Positions 11,290-23,130 of a stretch of DNA of 64,000 bases are shown piece after piece. The notes under the pieces are model-generated. The model did no database searches. It saw nothing but the letters and a program-made list of their open reading frames with translations, and was not told where the DNA came from. The DNA is taken from NCBI GenBank assembly GCA_037954235.1, contig JBBMOA010000004.1, forward strand, positions 14,624,101 through 14,688,100, read 5' to 3'. The DNA comes from Aulostomus chinensis. Taxonomy: Eukaryota; Chordata; Actinopteri; Syngnathiformes; Aulostomidae. Every line of letters starts with the position of its first letter. Position 1 is the first letter of the stretch. Both the position numbers and the translations under genes were made by a program.

Positions 11290-11800
11290 AAAATGTAATT
11301 GGCTCTTTCTTGATCCATGGCACACCCCTCCAAGTTAGGTACAAATCTGCCTCAGATGTGGCAAAATGATACCTTAAGATCAGGTTTCGGCTCAATTTCA
11401 GAATCACATTTGTTCCTCTACCTTCGTTCTATCATCCGACCAAATTCCATCAAAATCCAGCCTCAACTTTTGAACAGCCAAACTAGCGCCGGCGATCAGA
11501 GTACCTCTTTAGAGAGGAAATGGAATATAATGTACCGGTAAATTCAAAAAACAACTTTGTATATGGCCGGTTGTGACTTTTCATTTGTTGCATTTAATGC
11601 TCGATGAGTGATTTGGCTTTTGAAAAATAAAAAAAGGCCCAATCCAACGTTAAAAATGCATTTTTTTTTAAACAGATCTACCCTGTTTTTGATTAGATTC
11701 CCCCTGACCCATCCTACGCCCCTCGACCTACGTCGGTAAAAATCGGCCCCGTAGTTTTTGAGTCGTCCTCCAGAGTGAAGCAATTCTTTGACTTTGTACT
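11290..11800 (+). mobile_element. LINE 3'-end-like region, diverged
   Basis: It holds 'caccctccaagttaggtacaaatctgcc'-type text (with one C more in the run), 'catccgaccaaattccatca', 'aaaatccag', and further on 'ggtaaaaatcggccccgtag' then 'tttttgag'. These are the repeated 'note that / predicate' phrases of teleost LINE 3' ends, and the middle part resembles 4540-4585. The boundaries are approximate and there is no coding remnant. Confidence 0.45.
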
Positions 11801-14748
11801 TTGTTGGTAGTAAATAAAAAGTGAAGATCAAAACTCCCCTGAAACTGCTTCACTTCTCTTCGCCATAGGTGCTCCATGTCTGCAGAACTCTAATGTAGAG
11901 ATGGACACCATTAATGTAAAGACATTCTGCCTCATTTGGTGTTTTGATGATGGCGGTGAGGACCGTTAACTACCATGTCAGCACAAAAATCTCCCATCGA
12001 GCGAGATTAGATCTGTGAGGAACATTTGCATACATTATGAATCACATCATTTTTACCTCTCATTGAACCATTTAGTGACCACTTGTCCTTTGTGTGGATG
12101 TAAGCATTCATTATGTATCTCCATTAATCTTTGTACGGTATTGCCAATAACGCAGCAGTGGTTGATGTGGAGATAAATCATATGACTTCAGTGCTGTACA
12201 TTTATTAACTTGTGGGTAAACACTTCCTTGCCTTTACCATCACTTCTCCTCACTCTAAAACCCAATAAACGCGGCTGCACCTACATGGGCTGATGACTTT
12301 GCAAAGGTTGTGCCACTAATGAGCTGACATCAGCAATCCATCAGCACACGGCCACATACAGGATCTCGCCCTTATACCTCCAAGATAAAATGCACAGCCA
12401 TTTACCCCTTGACCTACTTTGACCGAAGAACATCCCTCTTCAAACACCCACAAAGCACACGACTCATCATCCCTCTCGAAAGCAGCATCTGATTAATACC
12501 AATACTGCAGCCGTAGCATGCTTATAGGTGCTGGCAGTAGGAAAAGCCTGTAACTCTTACAGCCTTAGGCGGGCTTTTCACTTCCTAGATTGGAAAGCTC
12601 TCGCCAAGCCTGTTTCAGTGGTATTTTATGGCTGAGCTTAGGCTCTCGATCATGGGCTGGGTGCAGTTGCAGAGCCTGCCAAGAGCCCACATACAACGCC
12701 CAGAGCCTGGAATCATGAAACTCAACTTGGCAGTATGTAATGGGAGGCAGTAAGCATATTCTCCTGTGAGCCCTCTCGGCAGTCTGTTTCCTCAGGATCA
12801 TCTCTCTCTTTCACTCTGCAGACAAATTCCAAACTGAACCTACAGCCTGAAAATTGAGGCTTTTTAGAGCGAGAGTGCAAATATAAATAACTCAAAACAT
12901 TTTCATTTGAGTCTCACCCATATATTTAGATTTTTTGGGTGCCATGGTCCATGGGGATAGTGTGGTATTGAGTACCCTGGAAAGCTGGGGGGACTTTTCG
13001 GTTTTGGTGGGTGTTTTTGATTGTATTCCTCCAGGATATCCATTCAGTAATGACATATTAATCTGTCATTTTTGGGTGGTATTACATGTAGCATTTTAGC
13101 ATCAATAAATCATTACAGCATTCATTTTGAGAAATTAGTATAATTACTGTGAACAAATTAGAACATCACGGAGAAGAATGGCTGCCATTGCTGGATGGTT
13201 CTCTGTGGTAGCATTCAATTAGACATCAGCTTGTTGGCTTAACAGCACAAGACAGAGAGTATTTGTAGTTTAAATAAAACCAGCTGGTAAGGGTAGTTCT
13301 AGGCTTATCAAAGCAAATGCCAGACTAACTCCATGGAGAGAGGAGAAGCAGCATCCTCTTTGTAGCAACATTGTTGAAGAGGAAAATAGACTAAAGAGAG
13401 GGAGGTGAAATATGTCACGTCTGCATTAAGATGTTAAAAAAAAACCTGTGTAATGTATATGTATTTTTGGGTTTGACTATAATCATCCTTGATGTTTACA
13501 CAAAGGTGTCAAGTCCCTTAAGCACCCAGCTAAAAAAAAAGTTTAAACAACGCACTCAAAGTTGTATGAGCATTATTGTTAGCAAAGCCTGGCCAATAAC
13601 GTTAGCGTCAAAGGTCAACCTCTAGCCCTGACAGAAACTGTTGATGAAAAAGGCAGAACCTTCCCAAACAAAAGAAAAAATACTTGGGCAGGTCATCAGC
13701 TGAAGTTAATTTGACCAATCAGATCAAAAAACTGATCAAGAAGTCGACGCCAGTGATAAAAAAAAAGAAAAAAAGTGAGAAACTTGTTTTTTGATTGACA
13801 CAAACTGGTTTATTAACAGGTGTAACGACAGGTGTAACAACAAAGAGGAGGTGTGGGCTTGGTTCAGATGAGACGATAATCAGAAATCTGTTTTTTTTTT
13901 TCAGAAAACACGTTTAGCAACGGGTTTACTGACGTGTTTAACATCTTATACTTAATGACAATGTAACAACAGCTCTGTCGTTACCCCTAAACCATCCTCA
14001 CGTCTTGTCAAAGCACTGTGATTGGTTCACATCACCGTTAGTTGGAAAACATAACTTGATGCCTGATGAGATGGTTTTGTGTGATCTTGTGACATTTTGA
14101 TCTCGCTCAACCAGAACCTCACAAGCTAAAGTGAACTTGTCTTTTGTTTCGTTAGCAAGCTAGCATTACGTTAGCTCGGTCACTTGCAGGTAGTTCATTA
14201 ACATAACATTCCAGAACTTAAATACACATCATATCAGATCATTTGCACGTCACCAACCTATGTCTTGCTCATGTGACTGACTTTTTTAGGCACCATTATA
14301 AATGGTATCCCATCCAATCACAAGCTTCACTGCACTTTAATGCTGCAGTCAGTTGTGTGTGTGAACTGTGTGCCATCAACTGATTTGACAATGGGGTCAA
14401 GGGTTGACGCTGCACAAAGACATAGCGGTCTCATTTTGGGCACGATCGGCCTCATGTTTTATTCACTACGCTTGTGCATCACCTCTCACTTCCCTCTATT
14501 CAAATGTCAATCACTCCACCCACATCATTTGCAGTCCGATATTGCTGTAGCTTCTATACATGTGCTCCACTCTTACTGAATTGTAATTGAGACAGGACTG
14601 TTCAGATCATCCAAGTTAAATTGACAGGGATAGTTTAATGCTGGCTTATTCCCCGAGGGGGGTTGAATGTGTATTACCACAGCCGAGTTATCACATCTTT
14701 CGTCATTATTCATAGCAATAACATGAGATTATAGAAAATATTACCAAA
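11801..14748. other. Long single-copy-looking stretch without a gene
   Basis: No exon or known repeat recognised over about 2.9 kb. The part 12010-12200 is repeat-free, with ATTA-type motifs, and could be regulatory. From 13790 to 13980 the phrases 'ggtgtaacgacaggtgtaac', 'gggtttactgacgtgtttaac' and 'acaatgtaacaac' recur loosely, perhaps an old local duplication. Confidence 0.45.
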
Positions 14749-14877
14749 GGGGGGGGGGGGGGGGGGGTGGGGCTGAACATAAAACATTCTGGACTTATCA
14801 AAATCCTATAGAGGAAAAAAAAAAAAAAAAGGCAGAAAATTGTATACTCCTTTTAATATATATATATATATATATAT
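14749..14877. repeat. Cluster of G19, A16 and (TA)n tracts
   Basis: A 19-base poly-G (14749-14767), a 16-base poly-A (14815-14830) and a (TA)11 tract (14855-14877) lie within 130 bp, followed by T8. Assembly length here is likely unreliable. Confidence 0.95.
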
Positions 14878-16465
14878 TTTTTTTAAAGACCTGTACTGCC
14901 CAGATACAGTCATTTCGCTGCTCCCTTCACTTGGCCCTCTTCTCCCAATCCACTATGGTCATAAACCTCACTCTCCCAATTTACTTTCCCTTTATGAGCC
15001 ATTACCATGTCACATTATCGGCAAAAAAAGTTTTAGTGGCTTCACTCGCTTTTATCTCTTGTGTGCTCCCAAAGTAACTGGCACAAATCAAATATCTGCC
15101 TTCCTGCATGCCTGCGTGCTCGCCCACTTTCTTGCTTATCTTTTCATTCGACCCCCACCCCACCAAGACTATCTGATATGTAAAGAGGAGGTGTATATAT
15201 TGGAACGACGTTCTCCATCTGCCCATGTAACACTGAGCACACAGTGGCTTCTTTAAGCCTACAATTCTATTTCCTGACAGTCACGGCGAGAGGAACCCCA
15301 GGTAGAACGTGAGCGACCGAAATACTCAAACCCAGGTTTCACACACCAGGGAGTGTTTGCCGAAACATGTCTGCTCCGTTTTTTATTAGCTTCTGAAAGG
15401 CTTTTTTAAATTTATTGCGGACTTCCATCTTGTTCCCTCCATTCTTTTCTTTTGTTAAGAGTTTTCTTCTTTTCTGCGAGTCCGTGAATGGTCAGGTTAT
15501 ACAATCTGCACTGAATCAGTCTTTTCCATGTGGACCCTTCTTGTGGATATCACAGAGGTTACGTATAGAGTACAGAACAACAAAAGACGCCTCTCACTTC
15601 TGTGCTTTTCAATCTGCTAGCCTCAACTCATATTCGATTCTACTCACATTGCAGCATTACCTCCGTTTCTTCTCCTTTTTTGTCGCCAGCTTTGGTTGTT
15701 TGTGGTGAGCATAACCTCCCCTGCCATGGTGCAAGTCCACGCCTGCAATGACATGTACATCGATTTAATTAGAATAAACAGGTAGGGGAGCTTGCCAGTG
15801 ACTAATCTTAGTCAGCTTGATTAATGATGTTTGTGTGGCCAGAGACTGAAATTAGCCAGAAATATGGAAGAGTGATTTTTACGCTGTTTCCCTTTTTTCT
15901 GTGTGTGTGTGTGTGTGTGTGTGTATACTATCATGTTTGGGTTACTTTTTACATAAAGTACCCTCCAGTTGGGTGCACAGGGACAACTACCCTCCCCAAT
16001 CACTATACAATCTTTGTGCACCACTGATCTCTGAAAAACAAACCATGAATCATCGTTAGTTATTATGATAATTATTCACATTTCCTACCAAATAGCCATA
16101 GTAGCACTCCCAGCGCTGCATAAATCCTCCGCTCGGCGTATCAAAAGTGTTAAGAATCCTATTATCTGCTGTCATGTAGCAGAATCATCTTATGTCCCTG
16201 ATAGGTTGTGTTTTTTTTGTATGTTTTAGGAAACATTTGCATATATGCACATCAAAAATTCTTCATTTATCACTAATATGTAAATGAAATATAATTGCAG
16301 CACAAACAAAACGATTGCGCACCTTGAAATAGCACTTTGCTGGAAAACACAAATGATGTCACAGGCTTTTAAAGAGCTATTGCGACAAACTGTAAATGAG
16401 TTACTCAGTTTTTAAGATGTGTTAAATGTTCACTTGAACATTAATATATATTTCAATATGATTAA
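14878..16465. other. No gene; contains (GT)12
   Basis: Single-copy-looking DNA with a (GT)12 tract at 15901-15925. The 138-codon frame at 14840-15256 begins inside the TA tract and shows no domain. Confidence 0.45.
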
Positions 16466-16686
16466 ATAGGGGCAGCAGGGGTGCAAATTTTAGAAATGTG
16501 AGCTTGTGACTGGGAGTTGCTGGTTCAATCCCCAGGTTATGGCAGGAACAATCTGAGTGGGGAAGAAGACTCAGGGTAGAGCATTCTCCTTTGAACCATT
16601 TCTTGACACCACCGTTAGCACAAATGGCCTCTGTTCCTTGTCATACTCCCTATATTTTCATTAAATTGGTCCATTAACTTTTTAAA
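16466..16686 (+). mobile_element. Degenerate tRNA-headed SINE of a third type
   Basis: The head 'ggggcagcaggggtgcaaat' is followed by 'gttgctggttcaatcccc', a B-box-like GGTTCAATCCC, then 'caggaacaatctgagtgggg'. The order fits a teleost SINE head that differs from both SINE-A and SINE-B. The 3' end is unclear. The next SINE-A copy begins right after it. Confidence 0.5.
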
Positions 16687-17032
16687 TATAGTTGTCAGGG
16701 TGGCACTGTGGTGCGGTGGTTAGTACTGTCGCCTCACAACAAGAAGGTTCCAGGTTCGAGTCCCGGCTCGGGATCTTTCTTTGTGGAGAGAGGGGACGAG
16801 GCTGACTGATACTCTAAACTGACCGTAAATGTGGCTGTGAGTGTGAACGGTTGTCTGTCTCTATGTGTTGGCCTGGCAATCGACTAATCCATCCATCCGT
16901 CCAGGGTGAAACCCGCCTATCGCCCGAAAGCTGCTGGGATAGGCTCCAGCCCCCCCCCCCCCCCCCCCCCCCCCGTGACCCTTAACAGGATAAGAGGAAG
17001 AAAATGGATGGATGGATGAGTATAGTTGTCAG
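16687..17032 (+). mobile_element. SINE-A copy 3 with 12-bp target-site duplication, internal deletion and poly-C expansion
   Basis: A perfect duplication TATAGTTGTCAG flanks the element (16687-16698 and 17021-17032). The A-box-like TGGTGCGGTGG (16709-16719) and B-box-like GGTTCGAGTCC (16753-16763) are intact. Compared with copies 1, 4 and 5, about 75 bp are missing between 'tttgtggag' and 'aggggacgaggctg', removing the 'cacagtccaaagacat' segment. The C-run after 'taggctccag' has grown to 25 C (16950-16974), against about 5 in copy 5. The end is (ATGG)n. Confidence 0.9.
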
Positions 17033-17095
17033 AAGACAGACACTCACTCTATGAGTGTGTAGACATATGTATGTATTGTGTCAGTATTTCTGTTG

Positions 17096-17300
17096 GTAAG
17101 ATAATATAATACTTTATTAGTCCTTAGACTGGGATATTCACTGTGCTACAGCAGCAAAAGAGGACAGTCAAGTTTGAAACATTCATAAATACGTAAACAA
17201 GCAGTATCAACGGGGATAAAGACTAAAAACGGTACAAAAAGACAGAAATTGATAAGTACATTGGTTGCAATTATTACGTTCTATCTTCTGTGTTTGGGGT
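17096..17300 (-). mobile_element. LINE 3'-end fragment, reversed
   Basis: 'atactttattagtccttag' then 'tattcactgtgctacagcag' and 'caaaagaggacagtcaagt' follow the reversed 3' end of a teleost LINE whose consensus reads 'atactttattgatccc' and 'gaaattcactgtgttacagcagc'. Only the terminal part is present. The inner boundary is approximate. Confidence 0.6.
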
Positions 17301-17517
17301 GCAAATCAATTCCTCTATAGAGCCAAATAATTCCATCCATCCGTCCAGGTCCAGGTCCACCAATGAGAAATGAGATCATCAGATCTGGAACCAGTTCATT
17401 TATTCATGATCCAGCATCAAAACCCGGGAAGAGGAACATTAATCGTAGTTCTCATGAATGCAGACGATACAGAGAAAATTATCAACTGTTGCATATACAT
17501 ATAATATTGGATAATAC

Positions 17518-17522
<5 letters not shown>
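17301..17522. other. No feature recognised
   Basis: Short spacer between a LINE fragment and a GT tract. 'ccatccatccgtcc' near 17335 may be a remnant SINE tail. Confidence 0.4.

Positions 17523-17578
<56 letters not shown>
17523..17578. repeat. (GT)28 microsatellite
   Basis: Uninterrupted GT units with a GTGCGTGCATG end. Confidence 0.98.
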
Positions 17579-17581
<3 letters not shown>

Positions 17582-20214
17582 CATGTCCACGCTATCACAT
17601 ATGTGTGGGGAACATTCATTGATACACTACCGCGTTGCTGAATGGCAGCACACGCGCTTACGCTCAGCGTTCTAGTGGGATGTTTCTTTGTACTTTTAGT
17701 CGCACTCGACTACTCGTCCCAAGGCGTTTAAAGGAGGGAGTCAAAGAGAGGACACCGAGTGCCTCCCTCCTGTCCTACACTCAGATAAAGAGATGCTAGG
17801 CTAATGTAAGCCCTCAAGACATTCTCACCATTTCCCCCTAATGTTCCACCTATTAGTTATTAATGGTGGAGTTACACACACTGAAAGCGAGCTAGTGAGT
17901 CCTGGGATAGGCTGCCATGTTCTAGCCTTGTCTGGGTTTGCACTTTGTAAAGCAGGAAGAACAAGTCATGTCCCTGCACCTTCATTCCCCTGCCGCATTA
18001 CCGGCAGACCTCCAAAAAATATTTTCAGGGCAGGTTTTTCTTAAAAAAAAATGCTGCTTATTAAACTAGCCTTGTCTCTTTTATGATGGGCTTTTAAAAG
18101 AAGGGTTTAGCCATGCAGAGCAGTGTTTTTGTTTTCCCTCTTGGTGGAGAGCTCTCTATCCATGTACAATACTTTGAATGAAGGTCAGTCTTGAGCCATG
18201 ATGGACCTTCATATCTCTTTGCCACAGTCTGTCCCGCCCCATTGCCTCATCTCCTAACGTCGGCTCGCTTATCGGCCCCTCTCACACCTGTGGCGGGTTG
18301 GCCGTTCTCTCGAACTCTCGCCAGAGGCCCCAGACAGGATAGCTGCAGATAACCTTTAAATGCAAGCACACATTAAAAAAAAAAAAAGAAAAGATGGTTG
18401 GGACAGCGGAGATGGGAGAAGCCTCTCCATCCAGTGCCAGGGATTGTGGGACGTGCTGGCAGTCAGCCGGGCTGGGAATATGCCCAGGTTTAGCTTCATC
18501 CCTGAGACTTGGGCCTTGAGCCAGACCTGTAGTTTGACATACCAGCGTAAAAGAGCCAGGAAAAAAGCAACCCAGACCAGACTGACTTTCAGAATGTCTG
18601 TGATGGCTCATTCATTACGTGGGCGAAAGGGACAATTTGTTCATCTCCGCTGGTCTTTGTTTGATGAAGAGCACGTTCAGTGGTTCTGGGCTCAGCACCT
18701 AACAATTTGTTTCAGTTGCAAGCATCTATTACCTTACCTGGCTAAGAGGAGGAAGCAAACAAGAGACAAAAGAGTAAGAGGAAATTGAAATGCAAGTTAA
18801 ATAGACACAGCAGTTTCTGTACTTGGCTGTCACAGTCGTTGGCTTTTGCAGACAGACCATAATATATTTTTAGGAGAAAGGGTTGCTGTGAAGATGGCCC
18901 CAGGGTGAAATGTCCAATAGAAACAACAGCCCAGTGTGTTACTTCCTCTTCCTTTCAATTTGGCATCATTTCTCATCCTTCTCAGCGTGTGCCCGCCAAC
19001 CTCACCAGCAAAAAAAAAACCACACACACACACACACAAAAATGCAGATGCTCATTGAAATTTCAACATTTCATTAATCTGGAAAATCTATAGACCGCTG
19101 CAGTTATTCAACTTGAATGAGACAAATTCATCAGGACGGTTTAAAGGATGTAATCATACGTCACTGCAGAGATGCAGACATTCAGCTCAGGTCTTTCCTG
19201 GAAATATCTCTTTTACATGTAGCTTCAGGCTACGTCCTCATGTGGATGGTGGCTGCTTGCCAGACGACCGCTACCAAATATCGATTAATTACAAATAAAT
19301 AAAGCCGCTGACAGCTCCTCGTGGCTTGTATTTTATGTGGCACTTTTTTTTTTTTTTTAATAATCCTGTTAATTAAAAAGCCTTCCAAGATTAGCTCCAC
19401 AAAATAATTAATGTACCTGTTTACATGAACCCGCACACACATCAGTGTCTGCTCACATTCATCATTAATAGGCTTTTTTTTTTTAAACATGTTCCCTTCT
19501 GAAATGTAATAAATACATGTGTGTCATGGCTTCCCTGCACTTCCCTGCACATTGATCATGAATGTCAGCGCAACCTTTTCTATGTGGATAAATAATTAAC
19601 GTGACAAGGATTTTATTTTAGTTTTTTAAATCCTACAAACCCTTGACTTCATGCAAGATTTCCAGGTGCTCTAACAAAGGTATGGCAGCTACACTAATGC
19701 TTGCTCATTAGAGTTGGAGTGTCAATATAGCAAGGCCTAAGTGAGTCCCCAAACAGTAAAAACAGATCGGTGAGAAAACCAAGGAGTCATGGAGCATCAA
19801 TGCGCGCGGAAAAGTGCAGCCACCAGGTGATTGCGAGCAGCTAATGAGGTCTACCGTGTAACCTTGTGGCAAACTTGACGCTGCTCAGTATGGCTGCCAG
19901 TCACCGCTGGGGGAGGGCAGGATAAACTTAGAAAACATTGCAGCAAACCTTTGTGTACAGGTCCTAATGAATGCAGCCAGCACAGTACAGAAGAAACACA
20001 TTTGCATGGCATAAAACATGACAGCAGATGTAACTTTTATTGTTTGTTTTTTTCAAAACATGCTAACAAAATGCTGCCTCAGCTTCATTTGTCAGAGTAA
20101 ACCGTGACTCAAACTCGCTCTGCCTCAGTCTGGGTGTCAGTCCCTCAAAAGTCCCATCTCGTCACCTAACGTAACCCTAAACCTCTAGATACACTCGTAG
20201 TCCCGATTCGTTTT
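17579..20214. other. Long single-copy-looking stretch without a gene
   Basis: No exon or known repeat recognised over 2.6 kb. Minor simple repeats are poly-A near 18375 and 19009, (CA)9 at 19020-19038 and poly-T near 19346-19359. The 142-codon (18360-18788) and 109-codon (18282-18611) frames overlap on opposite strands, run through poly-A/T and have no domain. Confidence 0.45.
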
Positions 20215-21290
20215 TTTAGTGATCAACCTTTTTTACACTGCATTACTCGATGTATTTGAAAGTCAGTTTGGGAATTGTCAAGGTTTTGAAGTTGTTTATC
20301 TCCATGACAAAATGATTTTAGCCCATCTTGAATCCCAGTGGATGTTTGTATCATATGTGAAGGCTTTTCCATCCATACATCCATTTTCTACCGCTTGTCC
20401 TGTTAAGGGTTGTGGAGGGGTTAGAGCCTATCCCAGCAGCCTTCGGGCGAGAGGCGGGGGTTCACCCTGGACAGGTCACCAGTCCATCACAGGGCCAACA
20501 CATAGAGACAGACAACCATTCACACTCACAGTCACACCTACGGTCAATTTAGAGTATCAATCAGCCTCGTCCCCTCTTGATGTCTTTGGACTGTGGGAGG
20601 AAGCCGGAGGACCAGAGAGAACCCACACAGGAACAGGGAGAACATGCAGACTCACACAGGAAGACCTTGTGCTGGAGCCGGGGCTCGAACCCGGAACCTT
20701 CTTGCTGTGAGGTGACAGTGCTGACCACTGCACCGCTGTGCCTGAAGGCTTTTTCTTTTCGTTGTTTCCTGAGATATTCTAAACGGTTGCACATGACCTT
20801 TGACCACCAAAAAATTTCATCAAGATGTTCCAAAGATGACATGCATTTAATGTGACAATGATCTTGCCATTTGACCTTTGACGACCAAAATCTTTTCGAT
20901 TCATCCCTGAGTCCGAGTGGATGTTTGTGGCAAATTTTAGAGAAACTCCCCCAAGGCATTCCAGATATACTGCGTTTATGTGAGGTGACATTGTCTTGGC
21001 TGTTTGATCTAAGACTACTAACATTTTTCAGCTCATCCTCAAGTCCCAGTGGATGTTGGTGGCAAAATTTGGATTTGTGGAATTTCCCTCAAGGCGTTCA
21101 AAGATAGTATCATGTGAAGTGACTGTGACCATGCAGTTGGATCTTTGACCAGACCTTTTCATTTCCTTCTTGAGACCCTGTCGACATTTTAGTCAAATTC
21201 ATGGAGATTACAGCTGGACATACAGTCAGACAACCCAAAACATAACGTCTTCCGCTTATGACTTTAGCTGACATGGAGGTATAAAATTCA
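20215..21290 (+). mobile_element. LINE 3'-UTR tandem phrase block, interrupted by a SINE
   Basis: Roughly four diverged units repeat the order 'gacctttgaccaccaaaa', 'ttcatccctgagtc', 'gtggatgtttgtggcaaa', 'cccaaggcattc'. The block closes with 'cagtcagacaacccaaaacataacg' and 'ggaggtataaaa', matching the usual end of this teleost LINE 3' region. A SINE-A copy splits the first unit at 20358-20753. The same family occurs reversed at 7020-7275. No coding part remains. Confidence 0.7.
20358..20753 (-). mobile_element. SINE-A copy 4, nested in a LINE 3'-UTR repeat, 11-bp target-site duplication
   Basis: The element is full length and reversed. The tRNA-like head lies near 20742 ('cagcggtgcagtggtcagca' on the minus strand) and the B-box-like GGTTCGAGCCC is intact. 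The tail end is 'ccatccatacatcc'. A perfect duplication TGAAGGCTTTT flanks it (20358-20368 and 20743-20753). Removing the insert restores continuity of the host LINE repeat, so this SINE is younger than the LINE fragment. Reading frames of 92 to 163 codons over it are SINE translations. Confidence 0.92.
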
Positions 21291-22727
21291 TATTTGTTGG
21301 TGGTACATATTTGGCGTTACTTTGAATGGAGTGCTTGATTCACATAGAAGTAATCTTGTTGATAGCACGCCCGTGAGGCTTTGTTACAGCACCACCTACA
21401 TTAAAAGACCTAATCTGCATTTTTAACTGCTCCTAGAGGAATTAGCTGCGTGACTTCAAATGCGATCTCCGCTGCCTGATGCTAAACTGTCGAGGTATAT
21501 TTTATGCGTCAGAAAGATTCATTATGGCAGCCGCTTCATTTCATGTCAAAGAGAAAGTCTGACCTAATTAATATTCATGACACATAGTTATACTGTGTAT
21601 ATTTGCAAAACAGAGCAGTCAGCTCCAGCGCAGGGGTCTGCTCAACACCACATGGAGCTTTAATATAGCTGCTGAACATGTCTGTACCACAGATGTATTG
21701 TTACGTTAAGTAAACTTTTATTCTATTATTTCACACAGCTCTAAAAATCCATGGGCTCACCCAAAGGGAACAAAAAAAAAAAAAAATTGGTGAGACAAAA
21801 GAGGGCGCGCTTTCAGAACTGTTCTGCACCTGGAATGAGCTCCACACGCCGCACAGGCTACAGCAAGCTGGCAACCTTTCAGACAGCCGCCTCGGTGACA
21901 GGAAGCTGTTAGGAGGCAAATGGTCCTCCACCCTCTTCAACTCACCATCAAAGCCACAGGTGGGTAATGATAATGTGCATGTGGATTGTACAGGAATGGC
22001 ATCTAGATGTTCCGGGCCTGCTAACCAGTAGGCGTATTAAGCATCTTAACACAGCCGATAACAGTGAAGCTGTCTTGACTGTGAGCCGTGATCACCATGA
22101 CAGACAGACACAAAGAAGAAAAAGACCATGGGATCTTCATTTGTTCTGTGGTAATAAGTGCTGTAGCGGAAGCATATTGCCACTAAAATGTGCAAAACAG
22201 CCTGAGTAGACTGACAGGGCATTTAAATCACTCATCCACAAAACTGAAGTCTGTGGCAGCAACAATGCTATCTTGTAGCACAGCAGATTAAGGGAACTTC
22301 ACTCGGTGAGCTCAAGCGGCACATGTGAGAAAGTCCTGAGTGCCACAGAGGCCTCCTGTTGAGGCTGAGATAGACAGCAGGTGTGTATCACCATGCAGAA
22401 TCAGGGACAGTTGCAGGAAAGTGAACATTCGGCAGCTTGCCTGATCCATGGTCAGCTCTCGGTCAGAAACCACTCTCTGGTGTACTGCATCTGATGAAAC
22501 TCAACAAAGGAGGAAATTAAACATGAAATAAGGCCAGAAAACGAGATAATTTGAAGGGTTCACCAATGAGGCACCAAATTTGTTTGACACTTGACTTTTA
22601 CTTGACAATATATGAAGTTGCTACATCTAGTTGTTACCATGCACTCATTGATTTATGACATGAGGTAAGGATTACTAGAAAGGCAGAATCAATTGGAGTG
22701 CTGGTTGCCATTTCCTCCATCTGCCAT
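21291..22727. other. No gene recognised
   Basis: Single-copy-looking DNA with poly-A at about 21772-21786. No repeat I recognise. Confidence 0.45.
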
Positions 22728-23130
22728 CTCTCAGCCAGTGACGGCTCATGTCTACAATGCCCAGTTGACCCAAATTTGGCTACTATCAAAGGGCCAAAAC
22801 ATGTTCTGTTTCTTGAAAATGTTTTGTACTGTAGGCCTGCCAAAACTGGGACAGGCTCTTGTCTGCCCTGACAAATTTGGCTCAGATTTAGCAAACCGTC
22901 ATTGGCCCAGAACATGTTTTGATGCCCACCATCAGTGGACCAGCATGCGTTTTGTTGCTGGTCGGCATTTTGTGGGATAGCCATGTCTCAGCCAGGAAAG
23001 GCTAGTCTGCTGTGCCAAATTAGGCTAAGATTCGGCAACCCTCAAAAGTCCAGAACATGTATTGGTGCCTTTTACTGTTTAATATGTTTGCTGTGTCTGA
23101 GCCAGGGTTTGTCTCAGTCTGTGGCAGTTA
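22728..23130. repeat. Diverged tandem repeat, 111-144 bp period, about 3.5 units
   Basis: Anchors recur in order. 'gccagtgacggctcat' (about 22734), 'actgggacaggctctt' (22846), 'gccaggaaaggctagt' (22990) and 'gccagggtttgtctca' (23101) are spaced by about 112, 144 and 111 bp. 'gggccaaaacatgttctg', 'ggcccagaacatgttttg' and 'agtccagaacatgtattg' follow each of the first three. 'aaatttggct' sits between the two anchor types. The units are old and unequal in length. The wording recalls the 'tttgggccaaa' repeats at 37040 and 51360, but I cannot show they are one family. Confidence 0.7.

Noticed and set aside
16699..16775. tRNA gene at the head of SINE-A copies (also near 32770, 1179, 20742)
   Set aside because: A- and B-box-like motifs are present, but the text continues into the SINE body, there is no proper acceptor stem and the layout repeats at every copy. 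These are SINE heads.
20219..20710. 163-codon frame at 20219-20710 and the minus-strand frame 32787-33167
   Set aside because: They run through SINE-A copies. The same residue strings (for example RGSNPEPSCCE) appear at each copy.
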